Assembly (NCBI RefSeq): GCF_003004785.1
Contig: NZ_PVZS01000033.1
Location: forward strand, 1 to 57,236
From: Alsobacter soli
GTDB taxonomy: Bacteria > Pseudomonadota > Alphaproteobacteria > Rhizobiales > Beijerinckiaceae
Length of the DNA: 57,236 nucleotides
Direction: 5' to 3'
The translations under genes were made by a program, and so were the position numbers. Within the stretch, counting starts at the first letter, position 1. Every line of letters starts with the position of its first letter. Below the pieces are notes generated by a model. The model was not told the DNA's origin. It made no database searches and saw only the letters and a list, made by a program, of their open reading frames with translations. Positions 10,640-19,406 of the stretch are shown here, in pieces.

Positions 10640-11095
10640 CTAAGCCTTTTTGTGAGGGCCTTTGAAGCTCATCACGGCTTCAAAGAAAAACTCATAATTC
10701 TTAGTCACGACATGTAGAGGGGCGTTAAATCTTTTGCGCATAGTATCCTTTGCCTTCTGTATTTTTGTATTTATACGAGGAAATTGAGTGCATACAATCA
10801 GAGCTCCAAGAAGTATTTCTTCATTATTTGCGTTTTTTATTTTGTCCGCGGTGGCTATCACCTGGTCAACCGCATGTTCAACGTTTTTACCCTTAAGCTC
10901 TACGATCAAATTTCCAACATTGTTGTTTCTGATTATGTAGTCAGCCGCTTTCTGGTTTTTGATTACACAGCCGTCATAGCGCACTATAATGTATTGTTTC
11001 CTCTCGGAATTCAGGATTACCGCTTTTCTTCCGCATTCTTCGACTTTGATCCTGGTGTTGTCTGAAAATGAAGTGCATGGCCCAGTTTCAAACAT
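10640..11095 (-). CDS. small PD-(D/E)xK-like nuclease, partner of the upstream ATPase
   Basis: A 151-residue protein, rich in Lys, Asn and Ile, that I do not recognise as a named family. It contains Asp52 in KAADYIIRN and, 13 residues later, Glu66-Leu67-Lys68 in NLIVELKGKN. A helix with Gln78 (NVEHAVDQVIATADKI) follows. Asp-X13-Glu-X-Lys plus that helix fits the PD-(D/E)xK nuclease core found in restriction enzymes and Holliday junction resolvases. Its ATG at 11095 lies inside the end of the ATPase gene (8-base overlap), so translation is probably coupled. Base composition is far more AT-rich than the surrounding DNA. The nuclease role is inferred from the motif only. Confidence 0.72.
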   Translation of the reverse strand: MFETGPCTSFSDNTRIKVEECGRKAVILNSERKQYIIVRYDGCVIKNQKAADYIIRNNNVGNLIVELKGKNVEHAVDQVIATADKIKNANNEEILLGALIVCTQFPRINTKIQKAKDTMRKRFNAPLHVVTKNYEFFFEAVMSFKGPHKKA

Positions 11096-12380
11096 TCTGA
11101 GCCTCGATCATCAAGAGATCCGAAAACTCCTCTGAAATATCAGACGAAACTCGGTCGAGATAGTCTCCGTCAACTAGACCGTCATCTCCAAGTACTGACA
11201 CAACTGTCTTTTGTTCTATCGCATATGCTGCAAACTGACCTGAATTTAGCCAGGCATTACGGGGTATTACTTTGTCGACCTGGGCGGAGTATTTTCGCCT
11301 TTGCGCCCTGCCTAGATCTCCCGCTCTAAGTAAGTTATTTATTTTCGCAAGAATATACGGGCTGTGAGTAGTTATAAACATGCCTCGATGTGAGCCGAAG
11401 TTGACCAGCGTAGCCAAGTATTCCGCGAGGACACTTTGCGCGCTTGGGAATAGGTGAGCTTCCGGTTCTTCTATGTAAAGAAAGACATTGTCGCTTTCAT
11501 CGTTCATGAATTCATTTAGTGCAAGCCATAAGGGCAGCAATTCCTGCTGTCCAGATGATAATATCGAAAAAGCGATTTTTCGCCCATCTTCGGCCTCAAC
11601 GTAAGCTTCGTTCCTTTCGCTTTTAATCGTTCCGCCAAATAGCTTCGCGGCCAGAGCAGTACGATGCGCTATTCTTTCTTTGTTCGGCGGTCGACTCCTA
11701 TAAACAAACCCTCTCCCAAGAAGCATGTCTCTCATCGTGGTAAAATATCTTCCAAATTGGGCAGTGGCAGGATCTAGGTATCCACCTTGTTCGAAAGCGA
11801 CAACAGCTTTGCCCATGCTCGTAAAAAATGAGCGGCCAGCAGGTATGAAAAGCTGGGAACTGTAGTAGTCATTCCCGAGCTCGTGCCGCATGGCCTGGAC
11901 GGCCTTTCTGCGAACATCATAAAATATCTCCCACTCCCGAGAGGTGAATGACTCATCATTCTTTTCGGCAGTCCTCAATTTGAGAGTACGAATTTCATTC
12001 AGATAGCGCTCATAGTTGTCCTGGAAATTATCCGAAATCGAAAGGGTCATCGTTCCGCTTGAATTCTTTCTGACGCGACCGCGTTTGAGGATAAAAAGAT
12101 ATGGGCCGAGATGATATTCAATCTGAAAAGCATTGTTACCCCAAGCTGCAGACGGAAAGGCTTTCTTGAAATTCTCGATTAACCGCCGGTGAAATTGTCT
12201 ATACGTCATGTCCTCCTCTAATGCTGAAAATTGTTCGTCAAGAATGTCATTAAAAAAGTAGATTAGCTTCGAAATAACACTTTTTCCACTAGCTTGTGGT
12301 CCAATAAGAAACGTCATTTTCTTTATGTCGACTGAGCCTTCTTCAATGCACGAAAAATGATCGATGACCAGCCGAGACAT
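11088..12380 (-). CDS. ABC/SMC-type AAA ATPase (OLD/PtuA/AriA-like), candidate defence ATPase
   Basis: A 430-residue single-chain ATPase. The Walker A loop GPQASGKS is at 27-34. A long helical insert follows (about 45-270). The ABC signature SSGQQELLPL is at 275-284, Walker B with two glutamates (VFLYIEEPEAHLFP) at about 299-312, and the H-loop THSPY at 338-342. There is no C-terminal TOPRIM domain, unlike OLD and GajA. It is closest in layout to the ATPases of Septu or PARIS-type defence systems; this comparison is from memory. A ribosome binding site (GAGAGGA) lies eight bases upstream. It overlaps the nuclease gene downstream. The AT-rich sequence suggests recent transfer. Confidence 0.85.
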   Translation of the reverse strand: MSRLVIDHFSCIEEGSVDIKKMTFLIGPQASGKSVISKLIYFFNDILDEQFSALEEDMTYRQFHRRLIENFKKAFPSAAWGNNAFQIEYHLGPYLFILKRGRVRKNSSGTMTLSISDNFQDNYERYLNEIRTLKLRTAEKNDESFTSREWEIFYDVRRKAVQAMRHELGNDYYSSQLFIPAGRSFFTSMGKAVVAFEQGGYLDPATAQFGRYFTTMRDMLLGRGFVYRSRPPNKERIAHRTALAAKLFGGTIKSERNEAYVEAEDGRKIAFSILSSGQQELLPLWLALNEFMNDESDNVFLYIEEPEAHLFPSAQSVLAEYLATLVNFGSHRGMFITTHSPYILAKINNLLRAGDLGRAQRRKYSAQVDKVIPRNAWLNSGQFAAYAIEQKTVVSVLGDDGLVDGDYLDRVSSDISEEFSDLLMIEAQNV

Positions 12381-12506
12381 TGACTTTGTCCTCTCTTCTC
12401 GAGTCCAACTTGGGGACTGACGAACGTACGATGTGCGCGTATCCTGCAGTGCCCTAGTTGGAGAACTGTAAAGCTCGTTGCACGCTTGGTTTCATGTCAC
12501 GTCAGC

Positions 12507-13127
12507 CTAAAGGATAGGAAGCGGAAAAGCCTGCTGCGACGCGGTTCCTTCGGCCAACTCCCGATACCACCGCTCCACATGCGGCCGCGCCTCGCGCCGA
12601 ACGGGCATGTTGAGCCAGCGGTGGACCTGCGGCCCGACCACGCACTCCGCCATGGTGAACTGCCCGCCACCCAGCCATTCGTTGCGGCCCAGGTGCTCGT
12701 CCAGCATGGCGAGCGCCTCCTCGGTGGCGGCGCGGGACGCCTCGACCGCCGCCGCGTCGCGCTTGTCCGGCGCGGTGCGGACGAGGCCGTGGAAGACGGG
12801 GCCCATCGCCTTGTTGAGCACCGTCTGCTGCCAGTCCATCCAGCGGTCCGCCAGCGCCCGGGCGCCCGGGTCGACTGGCCAGAGCGAGCCTGCGCCGTGC
12901 TTGGCCGCGAGGTAGCGCACGATGGCGTTGGACTCCCACAGCACGAGGCCGTCGTCCTCCAGGGTTGGGACGAGGCCGTTGGGATTCATGGCCCGGTACT
13001 CGGGCGTCCCCACCACGCCAAAGGCCCCGCCGGCCTCCCGGCGCTCGTAGTCGAGGCCGAGGACGTCGGCGGCGTAGACGACCTTCTGGACGTTGACGGA
13101 GGTGATGCGTCCCCAGATGACGAGCAT
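12507..13127 (-). CDS. glutathione S-transferase family protein
   Basis: A 206-residue soluble protein with a thioredoxin-like N-terminal domain (MLVIWGRITSVNVQKVVYAADVLGLDYE). It has the cis-Pro and glutathione-binding region NPNGLVPTLEDDGLVLWESNAIVRYLA near residues 45-75. An all-helical C-terminal domain follows (ERWYRELAE near the end). The chemistry is unknown; many such proteins conjugate or reduce glutathione adducts. The ATG at 13127 is where the fold begins. It lies downstream of the isovaleryl-CoA dehydrogenase gene on the same strand. Confidence 0.88.
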   Translation of the reverse strand: MLVIWGRITSVNVQKVVYAADVLGLDYERREAGGAFGVVGTPEYRAMNPNGLVPTLEDDGLVLWESNAIVRYLAAKHGAGSLWPVDPGARALADRWMDWQQTVLNKAMGPVFHGLVRTAPDKRDAAAVEASRAATEEALAMLDEHLGRNEWLGGGQFTMAECVVGPQVHRWLNMPVRREARPHVERWYRELAEGTASQQAFPLPIL

Positions 13128-13193
13128 GGGCGGGGGTCCTTCTGCTTGGGAGGAATGGGGCCGGGACAGGCCGGCCACGACGGCGGGTGCAGG

Positions 13194-14366
13194 TCAGGCG
13201 GTCTTGGCGAACAGCTCGCGCCCGATCAGCATGCGGCGGATCTCGCTGGTCCCGGCGCCGATCTCGTAGAGCTTGGCGTCGCGCAGCAGGCGGCCTGTGG
13301 GGTAGTCGTTGATGTAGCCGTTGCCGCCCAGCAGCTGTATGGCGTCCAACGCCATCTGGGTGGCCTTCTCGGCGGCGATCAGGATCGCCCCAGCGGCGTC
13401 CTCGCGGGTGGTCTCGCCGCGGTCGCAGGCCTTGGCGACGGCGTACACATATGCCTTGCAGGCGTTCATCGTGACGTACATGTCGGCGAGCTTGCCCTGG
13501 ACGAGCTGGAACTCGCCGATGGGCCTGCCGAACTGCTTGCGCTCGTGGACATAGGGCATCACCACGTCCAGCGCCGCCTGCATGATGCCGAGCGGCCCGG
13601 CGGCCAGCACGGCGCGCTCATAGTCCAGGCCGGACATGAGCACGTTCACGCCCTTGCCAACATCGCCGAGGACGTTCTCCTCCGGGACCTCGCAGTCCTC
13701 GAACACGAGTTCGCCCGTGTCGGAGCCGCGCATGCCCAGCTTGTCGAGCTTCTGGGCGGTGGAGAAGCCCTTCATGCCCTTTTCGACCAGGAAGGCCGTG
13801 ATGCCCTTCGGGCCGGCCTCCGGATCGGTCTTGGCGTAGACGATCAGCGTCTCCGCGATGGGCCCGTTGGTGATCCACATCTTGGAGCCGTTGAGGACGT
13901 AGCGGTCGCCCTTCTTCTCCGCGCGGGTGCGCATGCTGACCACGTCGGAGCCGGCGCCCGGCTCGGACATGGCGAGGGCGCCGACGTGTTCGCCGGAGAT
14001 GAGCTTTGGCAGGTACCTGCGCTTTTGCGGGTCCGTCCCGTTGCGGCGCAGCTGGTTGACGCAGAGATTGGAGTGGGCGCCGTAGCTGAGGCCCACGGAG
14101 GCGGAGGCGCGGGAGACCTCCTCCATGGCGACCACGTGCTCAAGGTAGCCCAGGCCCGAACCGCCGTATTCCTCCTCCACGGTGATGCCATGGAGGCCCA
14201 GGGCGCCCATCTTGGGCCAGAGGTCCCGCGGGAACTGATTCGTGCGGTCGATCTCGGCCGCGCGGGGCGCGATTTCGCTCTGGGCGAAGCCCGCCACGGT
14301 TTCCCGGATGGCGTCGGCGGTCTCGCCGAGGTCGAAGTTGAACGGGCGCGGAGCGTTGGCCAGCAT
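13194..14366 (-). CDS. ivd: isovaleryl-CoA dehydrogenase
   Basis: An FAD flavoenzyme of 390 residues that oxidises isovaleryl-CoA to 3-methylcrotonyl-CoA in leucine breakdown. Acyl-CoA dehydrogenase signatures are present: [24 protein letters not shown], and [22 protein letters not shown]. The sequence [14 protein letters not shown] carries a Glu at the position of the catalytic base of the isovaleryl type (helix G), rather than the usual C-terminal position. AAGAGGAAA precedes the ATG at 14366. The next enzyme of the pathway, methylcrotonyl-CoA carboxylase, lies 15 kb away at 29904-34105. Confidence 0.92.
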   Translation of the reverse strand: MLANAPRPFNFDLGETADAIRETVAGFAQSEIAPRAAEIDRTNQFPRDLWPKMGALGLHGITVEEEYGGSGLGYLEHVVAMEEVSRASASVGLSYGAHSNLCVNQLRRNGTDPQKRRYLPKLISGEHVGALAMSEPGAGSDVVSMRTRAEKKGDRYVLNGSKMWITNGPIAETLIVYAKTDPEAGPKGITAFLVEKGMKGFSTAQKLDKLGMRGSDTGELVFEDCEVPEENVLGDVGKGVNVLMSGLDYERAVLAAGPLGIMQAALDVVMPYVHERKQFGRPIGEFQLVQGKLADMYVTMNACKAYVYAVAKACDRGETTREDAAGAILIAAEKATQMALDAIQLLGGNGYINDYPTGRLLRDAKLYEIGAGTSEIRRMLIGRELFAKTA

Positions 14367-14493
14367 GTCCCTGCGTTTCCTCTTGTGCGAAGGCTGTTTG
14401 CTGCAGGATAACCCGGACGCCGGCCGCGTGTAGAGGCCGGCGCGCACGGGGCGTTTTCGAGAAAGCCCCAGGTTCGCGGGGAGGGGGAGCGGA

Positions 14494-14973
14494 ATGGCGA
14501 AAGACATCGGCGAGAGGCCCAACACGATCCCGTGGCCGCCGCTGATCTATTCCGCCGCGCTGCTGGTCGCCTGGGGGCTGGAGCAGGTGGACCCGTTCCT
14601 GTGGCTCGACCGGCAGCTGCGCCTCGTGCCCGAGTGGGCAGGCCTGGGGCTGTTCGGCCTGGGCGTGCTGATGGACTTCGCGTGCTTCATCGTGTTGCGC
14701 CGGCACGGCACGACGGTGTTGCCGAACGCGCCGAGCCGCAATCTGGTGACCACGGGGCCGTACCGGTGGTCGCGCAATCCCATCTACGTCGCCAACACGG
14801 TGGCCCTGATCGGCTTCGCGCTGGCGCTGCGCTGGGGCTGGCTGCTGTTTCTCGCGCCGGTCACGGTCGCGGCCGTGAACTGGCTGGCCATTTCTCGGGA
14901 AGAGGCGCACCTGGAGCGCCGCTTCGGCCAAGCCTGGCGGGACTACGCCGCCAAGGTGCGGCGGTGGTTGTGA
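14494..14973 (+). CDS. isoprenylcysteine carboxyl methyltransferase (ICMT)-family membrane protein
   Basis: A 159-residue integral membrane protein with about four hydrophobic segments. The conserved PEMT/ICMT core is [19 protein letters not shown] near residues 88-106, with [24 protein letters not shown] at the C-terminus. Family members methylate small molecules or protein C-termini at the membrane with SAM; bacterial substrates are mostly unknown. GGGAGCGGA lies at the start codon. It is divergent from ivd, with about 130 bases between the starts that probably hold both promoters. Confidence 0.88.
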   Translation: MAKDIGERPNTIPWPPLIYSAALLVAWGLEQVDPFLWLDRQLRLVPEWAGLGLFGLGVLMDFACFIVLRRHGTTVLPNAPSRNLVTTGPYRWSRNPIYVANTVALIGFALALRWGWLLFLAPVTVAAVNWLAISREEAHLERRFGQAWRDYAAKVRRWL

Positions 14974-14990
14974 GGCTGTAGGATTCAGCC

Positions 14991-15094
14991 GTCCTTGCGA
15001 GCGCAGCGAAGCAATCCAGGAGCCGCAGGCCGCCGCGGTCATCACCTGAGACGGTGGGCCCTGGATTGCTTCGTCGCGCAGCTCCTCGCAATGA
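14991..15094. repeat. mosaic palindromic repeat (family A copy 1)
   Basis: Left arm 14991-15020 (TCCTTGCGAGCGCAGCGAAG, then CAATCCAGG) and right arm 15059-15094 (CCTGGATTGCTTCGTCGCGC, then AGCTCCTCGCAATGAC) are near-complementary. Related copies are at 20725-20832 and 56995-57120. It occupies much of the gap between the ICMT and GH25 genes; nothing else is seen there. Confidence 0.85.
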
Positions 15095-15211
15095 CTGAAG
15101 ATGCAGCCTTGGAGCCGGTAGGGCGGTCCCCACCCAGCCCTTCCCGCTGCCCGGGAGAGGGGACCAGTCGCGGCTCGGCGGCCCGTGCGCCTTGCAGCGG
15201 TGTCGCGCTTC

Positions 15212-16147
15212 TCAGAACGGCAGGTAGCTGCGCACCGAGGCGGTGGTGTCCACCTCGGCGACGGCGGCCGGCGGCGTCAGGCCGCCCGGCAGGGAGACAG
15301 GCGTGGACTGGGGCGCCATCGGCGCGGAAGACGCCACGGCGGTGTTCAGGCCGTCGTCCCGGCGACGCCCGCCGCCGCTGCCGTCCAGGAACGCAACCCA
15401 CTGCTGCTCGGTGCCGTGGAAGGCGTTGCGATCGACGTCGCCCTTGATGCCGGGCACGCGGCCGGTGGTGGTCCACTGCCACAGGGCGTATGGCCGGCTC
15501 GCGTAGCGCTCGTGGGGTTCGGCGGCGACGCTGCGGATCCAGAAGGGATAATCCTGCAGTTCGCCTTCCAGCACGTCCTTGTGGAAGGTGATGTCGGTGT
15601 AGATGATCGGCCGCTTGCCGGTGTGGCGCTCCAGCTCGGCCAGCATGATCTTGATCTTCTCCAGCGCCAGCTCGCGCGGGATCTTCTTCGGGCAAGTCTG
15701 GGACGAGCCGTTCCACTCCACATCCAGCACGGGCGGCAGCGCGTCCGGGTCGGTCGGGATGTGCTGGACGAACCAGCGGGCCTGCTCCTGGGCGGAGCGG
15801 CACCAGTACACGAAGTGATAGGCGCCGACCGGCACGCCGGCGGCCTTGGCGCCGGCCCAGTTGCGGCTGAAGGCCGGGTCGATGTGGTCGCCGCCCTCCG
15901 TCGCCTTGATGAAGGCGAAGCGGGTGCCGGCGTTTCTCACCTGGTTCCAGTCGACCTCGCCTTGCCAGCGGGACACGTCGATGCCGTGGATCGGGAGGGA
16001 CTTGGCGCGCGCCACGCCCGGGTGGGGCTTCACATCGCCCTTCCGCGGGTAGTAGTCGGGCGCCATGGTGCAGCCCGCGAGCGCCACGGAGAGAGTGAGG
16101 GCGACAGCGCCAAGAAGGCCTGCAGTCGAACCGGACAAGATACGCAT
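15212..16147 (-). CDS. glycoside hydrolase family 25 lysozyme, predicted lipoprotein
   Basis: A 311-residue GH25 (Chalaropsis-type) muramidase that would cut peptidoglycan glycan strands. The N-terminus has a lipoprotein signal with lipobox LAGC, so it should be anchored in a membrane facing the periplasm. Catalytic-domain motifs seen are GIDVSRWQGEVDW, FAFIKATEGGDHIDP, GAYHFVYW, PPVLDVEWNG (predicted catalytic acids) and IIYTDITFH. The C-terminal 60 residues are low-complexity Gly/Arg/Pro/Ala. The ATG at 16147 gives a proper signal peptide. It lies directly downstream of mgtE on the same strand. Confidence 0.88.
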   Translation of the reverse strand: MRILSGSTAGLLGAVALTLSVALAGCTMAPDYYPRKGDVKPHPGVARAKSLPIHGIDVSRWQGEVDWNQVRNAGTRFAFIKATEGGDHIDPAFSRNWAGAKAAGVPVGAYHFVYWCRSAQEQARWFVQHIPTDPDALPPVLDVEWNGSSQTCPKKIPRELALEKIKIMLAELERHTGKRPIIYTDITFHKDVLEGELQDYPFWIRSVAAEPHERYASRPYALWQWTTTGRVPGIKGDVDRNAFHGTEQQWVAFLDGSGGGRRRDDGLNTAVASSAPMAPQSTPVSLPGGLTPPAAVAEVDTTASVRSYLPF

Positions 16148-16241
16148 GAGGCTCGCCGCTCGGTTGACGGGAACGCGATACCCAGCATTTCGACCGAAGG
16201 TCTTAAGAAAGAGGAAATACGAAGCTTCAGCTGATTGCAAC

Positions 16242-17651
16242 TCAGCTGAGACCGAACCACAACGTTGCGATGCCCAGGAAGGCGAAGAAGCCGACCACGT
16301 CGGTGACGGTGGTGACGAAGACGCCGGAAGAGACGGCCGGGTCGGCCCCGAACTTCTCCAGCGTCAGCGGGATGAGGATGCCGCCGAGCGCTCCGGCCAC
16401 CAGGTTCACCAGCATGGCGATGCAGATCACCAGGCCGATGTTCCAGTCGTGGAACCAGATCGAGGCGACCAGGCCCGTGAGCAGGCCGAAGCCGATCCCG
16501 TTGATGAGCCCCACGAAGCTTTCGCGCAGGGTCACGCGCAGCGCGTTCCCGGCCCCGAGTTCTCGCACCGCAAGCGCCCGCACCGCGACCGTCATCGTCT
16601 GGGTGGCTGCGTTGCCGCCCTGGCTCGCCACGATGGGGGCGAGCACGGCGAGCGCGACCATCTTCTGGAGCTGACCCTCGAACAGGCCCAGCACAGCCGA
16701 GGCGATAAAGGCCGTGATGAGGTTGACGAACAGCCACACGAAGCGGCTGCGGGCGATGGTGGCCACGCGATCGGAGAGCTCTTCCTCCGAGCTCACGCCG
16801 CCGAGCGCCTTCACGTCCTCGTCCGCTTCCTCCTGGATGACGTCCACGACGTCGTCGATGGTGATCACGCCGACAAGGCGCTCGGCCTCGTCCACGACGG
16901 GCGCCGAGACGAGGTTGTATCGCTCGAACACCCGGGCGACCTGCTCCTGGTCGTCGGTGGCGTGCACGCGGCGCCGCTCCGTGTTCATGAGCGTGTCGAC
17001 GCGGGCGATGCGAGGGCTGCGGACGAGCTTGTCGAGGAAGATCTGGCCCAGGAGCCGGTGGCCGGGATCGACCACGAAAATCTCGAAGAAGCTGTCCGGC
17101 AGGTCCTCGGTCGCGTGCAGGTGATCCAGGGTCTGGCCGGCGGTCCAGAAGGGCGGCACGGCGACCAGCTCCGTCTGCATCAGACGGCCGGCGGAGTCCT
17201 CCGGGTAGTCGAGGCTTTTCTGGAGGGCGATGCGCTCGGTAGCCGGGAGGCCCTCGAGGATCTCGTCCTGGTCCTCCTTGTCCAGGTCCTCGAGAATATA
17301 GACAGCGTCGTCCGACTCGAGGTCCTTCACGCCCTCGATGACGGTCTCGGTCGGGAGCTCCTCGAGAAGCTCCTCGCGGACCGAGTCGTCGACCTCGGTC
17401 AGGGCGGCGAAGTCGAAGACGTCGCCGAGCAGCTCGATCAGGCGGGCGCGGACGTCGGCCGGCAGGGCCTCGATCAGGGCGCCCTGGTCGGCCTCGTGCA
17501 GCGGGCGCACCAACTCCTGCGCTCGATCGGCGTCGCCGGCGTCAATGGCGTCCGCGACGGCCTGGACGAAGTCTTGGGCGACGTCGCCCTGCTCGTCGCG
17601 GAAGGCGAGAATGCGCTCTGCCGACTTGGTCTGGTCGTCGATGTCCAGCAT
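16242..17651 (-). CDS. mgtE: MgtE-family magnesium transporter
   Basis: A 469-residue Mg2+ channel/transporter. An N-terminal MgtE_N superhelical domain is rich in LLEELPTE-type repeats. Two CBS domains follow (about 140-270; VVDPGHRLLGQI and APVVDEAERLVGVITIDDVVDV) and sense Mg2+ in the family. About five transmembrane helices start near residue 300 and include PIVASQGGNAATQTMTVAVR, GIGFGLLTGLVAS and the C-terminal DVVGFFAFLGIATLWFG. No Mg2+ riboswitch is evident in the roughly 178-base upstream gap. Confidence 0.93.
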   Translation of the reverse strand: MLDIDDQTKSAERILAFRDEQGDVAQDFVQAVADAIDAGDADRAQELVRPLHEADQGALIEALPADVRARLIELLGDVFDFAALTEVDDSVREELLEELPTETVIEGVKDLESDDAVYILEDLDKEDQDEILEGLPATERIALQKSLDYPEDSAGRLMQTELVAVPPFWTAGQTLDHLHATEDLPDSFFEIFVVDPGHRLLGQIFLDKLVRSPRIARVDTLMNTERRRVHATDDQEQVARVFERYNLVSAPVVDEAERLVGVITIDDVVDVIQEEADEDVKALGGVSSEEELSDRVATIARSRFVWLFVNLITAFIASAVLGLFEGQLQKMVALAVLAPIVASQGGNAATQTMTVAVRALAVRELGAGNALRVTLRESFVGLINGIGFGLLTGLVASIWFHDWNIGLVICIAMLVNLVAGALGGILIPLTLEKFGADPAVSSGVFVTTVTDVVGFFAFLGIATLWFGLS

Positions 17652-17829
17652 GCGAATTGTTCCGAGTCGGACGCGAGCCTGCGGCCTTGTATCATCCGGA
17701 ATCGCCGGCGCAACGCGCGCGAGGGTGGCCGGGCGTCACCATTTCATCATCGCCGGACCACGCGCGTTGTGTCTGCGGGGCGCCTCAATCGCGTGCTAGG
17801 ACTATTCGTTCCAAAGGCGGACGCATCGC

Positions 17830-18693
17830 ATGACCGATCTCCCATCCCGGCGCGCGGTCGCTGCCGGACTGTTTGCGGCCGCCACGCCCTGGCCGTCCCT
17901 GGCGGCGGCCTGCCCGGCCGACAGGCTCGGTAACGCCCGCATTCTGCATGTCGGAACGAAGGGCGGGCTGCAGGTTGGGCTGAAGACCTATCCGGCGGCG
18001 CTGCCTCTGGGGCCGAAGGAGGTCGTGCTCACCTTCGACGACGGCCCCGCGCCCGCCACGACTCCGCGCGTGCTGGACGCGCTCGCGTGCGAGGGAGCCA
18101 AGGCGACCTTCTTCCTGATCGGGCGCAACGCGCAGGCCCACCCGGCGCTGGTGCGGCGGATCCGGGACGAGGGACATACGCTTGCCTGCCATACGTGGTC
18201 CCATCCGTGGACCATGCGGGACCTGTCCGAAAGCGCGCAGGTGCGCCAAGCGGAAGACGGCTTCAAGGCCATCGCGGCCGCGCTTGGCGAGCCGGACGCC
18301 AAGGCGGGGCAGGGCGCGGCGGCGCCGTTCTTCCGCTATCCCGGCTTCGCCGATACCCACGCCGTGAACGCCTGGGCGGCGGAGCGCGACATCGGGGTGT
18401 TCGGCTGCGACCTGTGGGCGTCCGATTGGACGAAAATGACGCCGGAATTCCAGCTGGCCCGCATGCTCGAGCGCCTGCGCCACGCCGGGCGTGGCGTGAT
18501 CCTGCTCCACGACATCCAGCCCCAGACGGCGGCGATGCTGCCGGCCTTCCTGCGCGCGCTGAAGGGGGAGGGCTACGGTCTGGTGCACCTGCAGCCCGGG
18601 CCGGGCCGAATTGAGACCGTCGCCGCGCCCGCGGGCTGGACCAGCGAGACGGAGCGGATCATCGCCGGGGTGCGGCGGCACCGGGGGGCTTGA
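17830..18693 (+). CDS. polysaccharide deacetylase (NodB homology domain), exported
   Basis: A 287-residue carbohydrate esterase family 4 protein. An N-terminal Arg-rich stretch and alanine-rich segment (SRRAVAAGLFAAATPWPSLAAAC) look like a Tat or Sec signal. The NodB domain has TFDDGPAP with the catalytic/metal Asp pair, ATFFLIG, the metal-binding HTWSHPW, and RYPGF. The late motif GVILLHDIQP supplies the second His. It probably deacetylates peptidoglycan or another envelope glycan. The last 35 bases overlap the convergent membrane-protein gene. Confidence 0.88.
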   Translation: MTDLPSRRAVAAGLFAAATPWPSLAAACPADRLGNARILHVGTKGGLQVGLKTYPAALPLGPKEVVLTFDDGPAPATTPRVLDALACEGAKATFFLIGRNAQAHPALVRRIRDEGHTLACHTWSHPWTMRDLSESAQVRQAEDGFKAIAAALGEPDAKAGQGAAAPFFRYPGFADTHAVNAWAAERDIGVFGCDLWASDWTKMTPEFQLARMLERLRHAGRGVILLHDIQPQTAAMLPAFLRALKGEGYGLVHLQPGPGRIETVAAPAGWTSETERIIAGVRRHRGA

Positions 18694-19279
18694 GATCGCT
18701 CGGAAGTTGACCCCGTTCGACGATTTCGCAGCCAGCTCGCGCTAGGAGCGCCCGAAGAATCTGCTCGATTTCGGAGAACGGCCTGTCGAGGTGAACCAGT
18801 GGCACGTTCGTGTCCCAGACTGCCGATGGATTACCGAATATGTTTCGCTCCTGGCCACGGAGCGCTGCGCCAGAGCGCGTCCGCAGCAAAAGTCGCTGCA
18901 TTTTAGAAGCATCGAACTGAGCCGTTTGCACGTCTGACCATTCGATGCGTCTTTCAAATGGCCGCCGTGTGATCCCATCGCCGTCGATCGTGAGGAGAGG
19001 GCCTCTGCGCCAAAACCATCGGAGTGTCGGATTGCTCGCTACCGCAATCATGTACACAGGCGCGAGAAACACCATCGTTCCCAACATCGTGGTGGCCGTT
19101 CCCTGATAGACCGGGAACACTGCCGCCCATAACGCACAAAAAATGCATACCGTGAAATATGTTGTACATATGAATACGCCTACGGGATGAACATAGAGAT
19201 TGACCGGAAGAGCCACTCTTATTTGGCGCTTGCCCGTAATTCCAAAGCGTTGAGAAATCTCGATATCATCTCTTTGCAT
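18659..19279 (-). CDS. low-GC hypothetical membrane protein
   Basis: A 206-residue protein that I do not recognise. The N-terminal half has two or three hydrophobic segments (GVFICTTYFTVCIFCALWAA; TMLGTMVFLAPVYMIAVA). A soluble PH-like region follows (LLTIDGDGITRRPFERRIEWSDVQ) that resembles membrane proteins with a bacterial PH-type C-terminus. Base composition is clearly lower in GC than the neighbours. Its tail overlaps the deacetylase gene by 35 bases on the other strand. It lies just beyond the 3' end of tRNA-Leu, which suggests an acquired piece. The ATG at 19279 was chosen; upstream starts are TTG or GTG only. Confidence 0.65.
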   Translation of the reverse strand: MQRDDIEISQRFGITGKRQIRVALPVNLYVHPVGVFICTTYFTVCIFCALWAAVFPVYQGTATTMLGTMVFLAPVYMIAVASNPTLRWFWRRGPLLTIDGDGITRRPFERRIEWSDVQTAQFDASKMQRLLLRTRSGAALRGQERNIFGNPSAVWDTNVPLVHLDRPFSEIEQILRALLARAGCEIVERGQLPSDLKPPGAAAPRR

Positions 19280-19338
19280 GTCGAATGACCCGCTTCTACC
19301 AAATATGATAATAATCAAAATTAAAATATTCGAATGCA

Positions 19339-19381
19339 CCAAAAACGAAACGGCGGCGGATCGCTGGGATCCACCGCCGTT
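19339..19381 (-). terminator. rho-independent terminator of tRNA-Leu
   Basis: On the minus strand, 14-base arms (19349-19362 and 19368-19381, one mismatch) form a GC-rich stem. It is followed by TCGTTTTT just downstream of the tRNA. Confidence 0.8.
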
Positions 19382-19406
19382 CGGAGCCCGAAGGCTCGGA
19401 AGAGAA

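Noticed and set aside
10784-11065. Plus-strand open frame in the AT-rich cassette
   Set aside because: It is antisense to the nuclease-like gene. It is hydrophobic by composition only, with no ribosome binding site.
11088-12380. Naming the ATPase as OLD or GajA
   Set aside because: Both carry a C-terminal TOPRIM nuclease domain, which is absent here. Only the ATPase module type is shared.
12486-14411. A 641-codon plus-strand open frame over GST and ivd
   Set aside because: It is antisense to two genes with intact catalytic motifs.
17652-17829. Magnesium riboswitch upstream of mgtE
   Set aside because: The gap is short and I could not identify M-box or ykoK helices.
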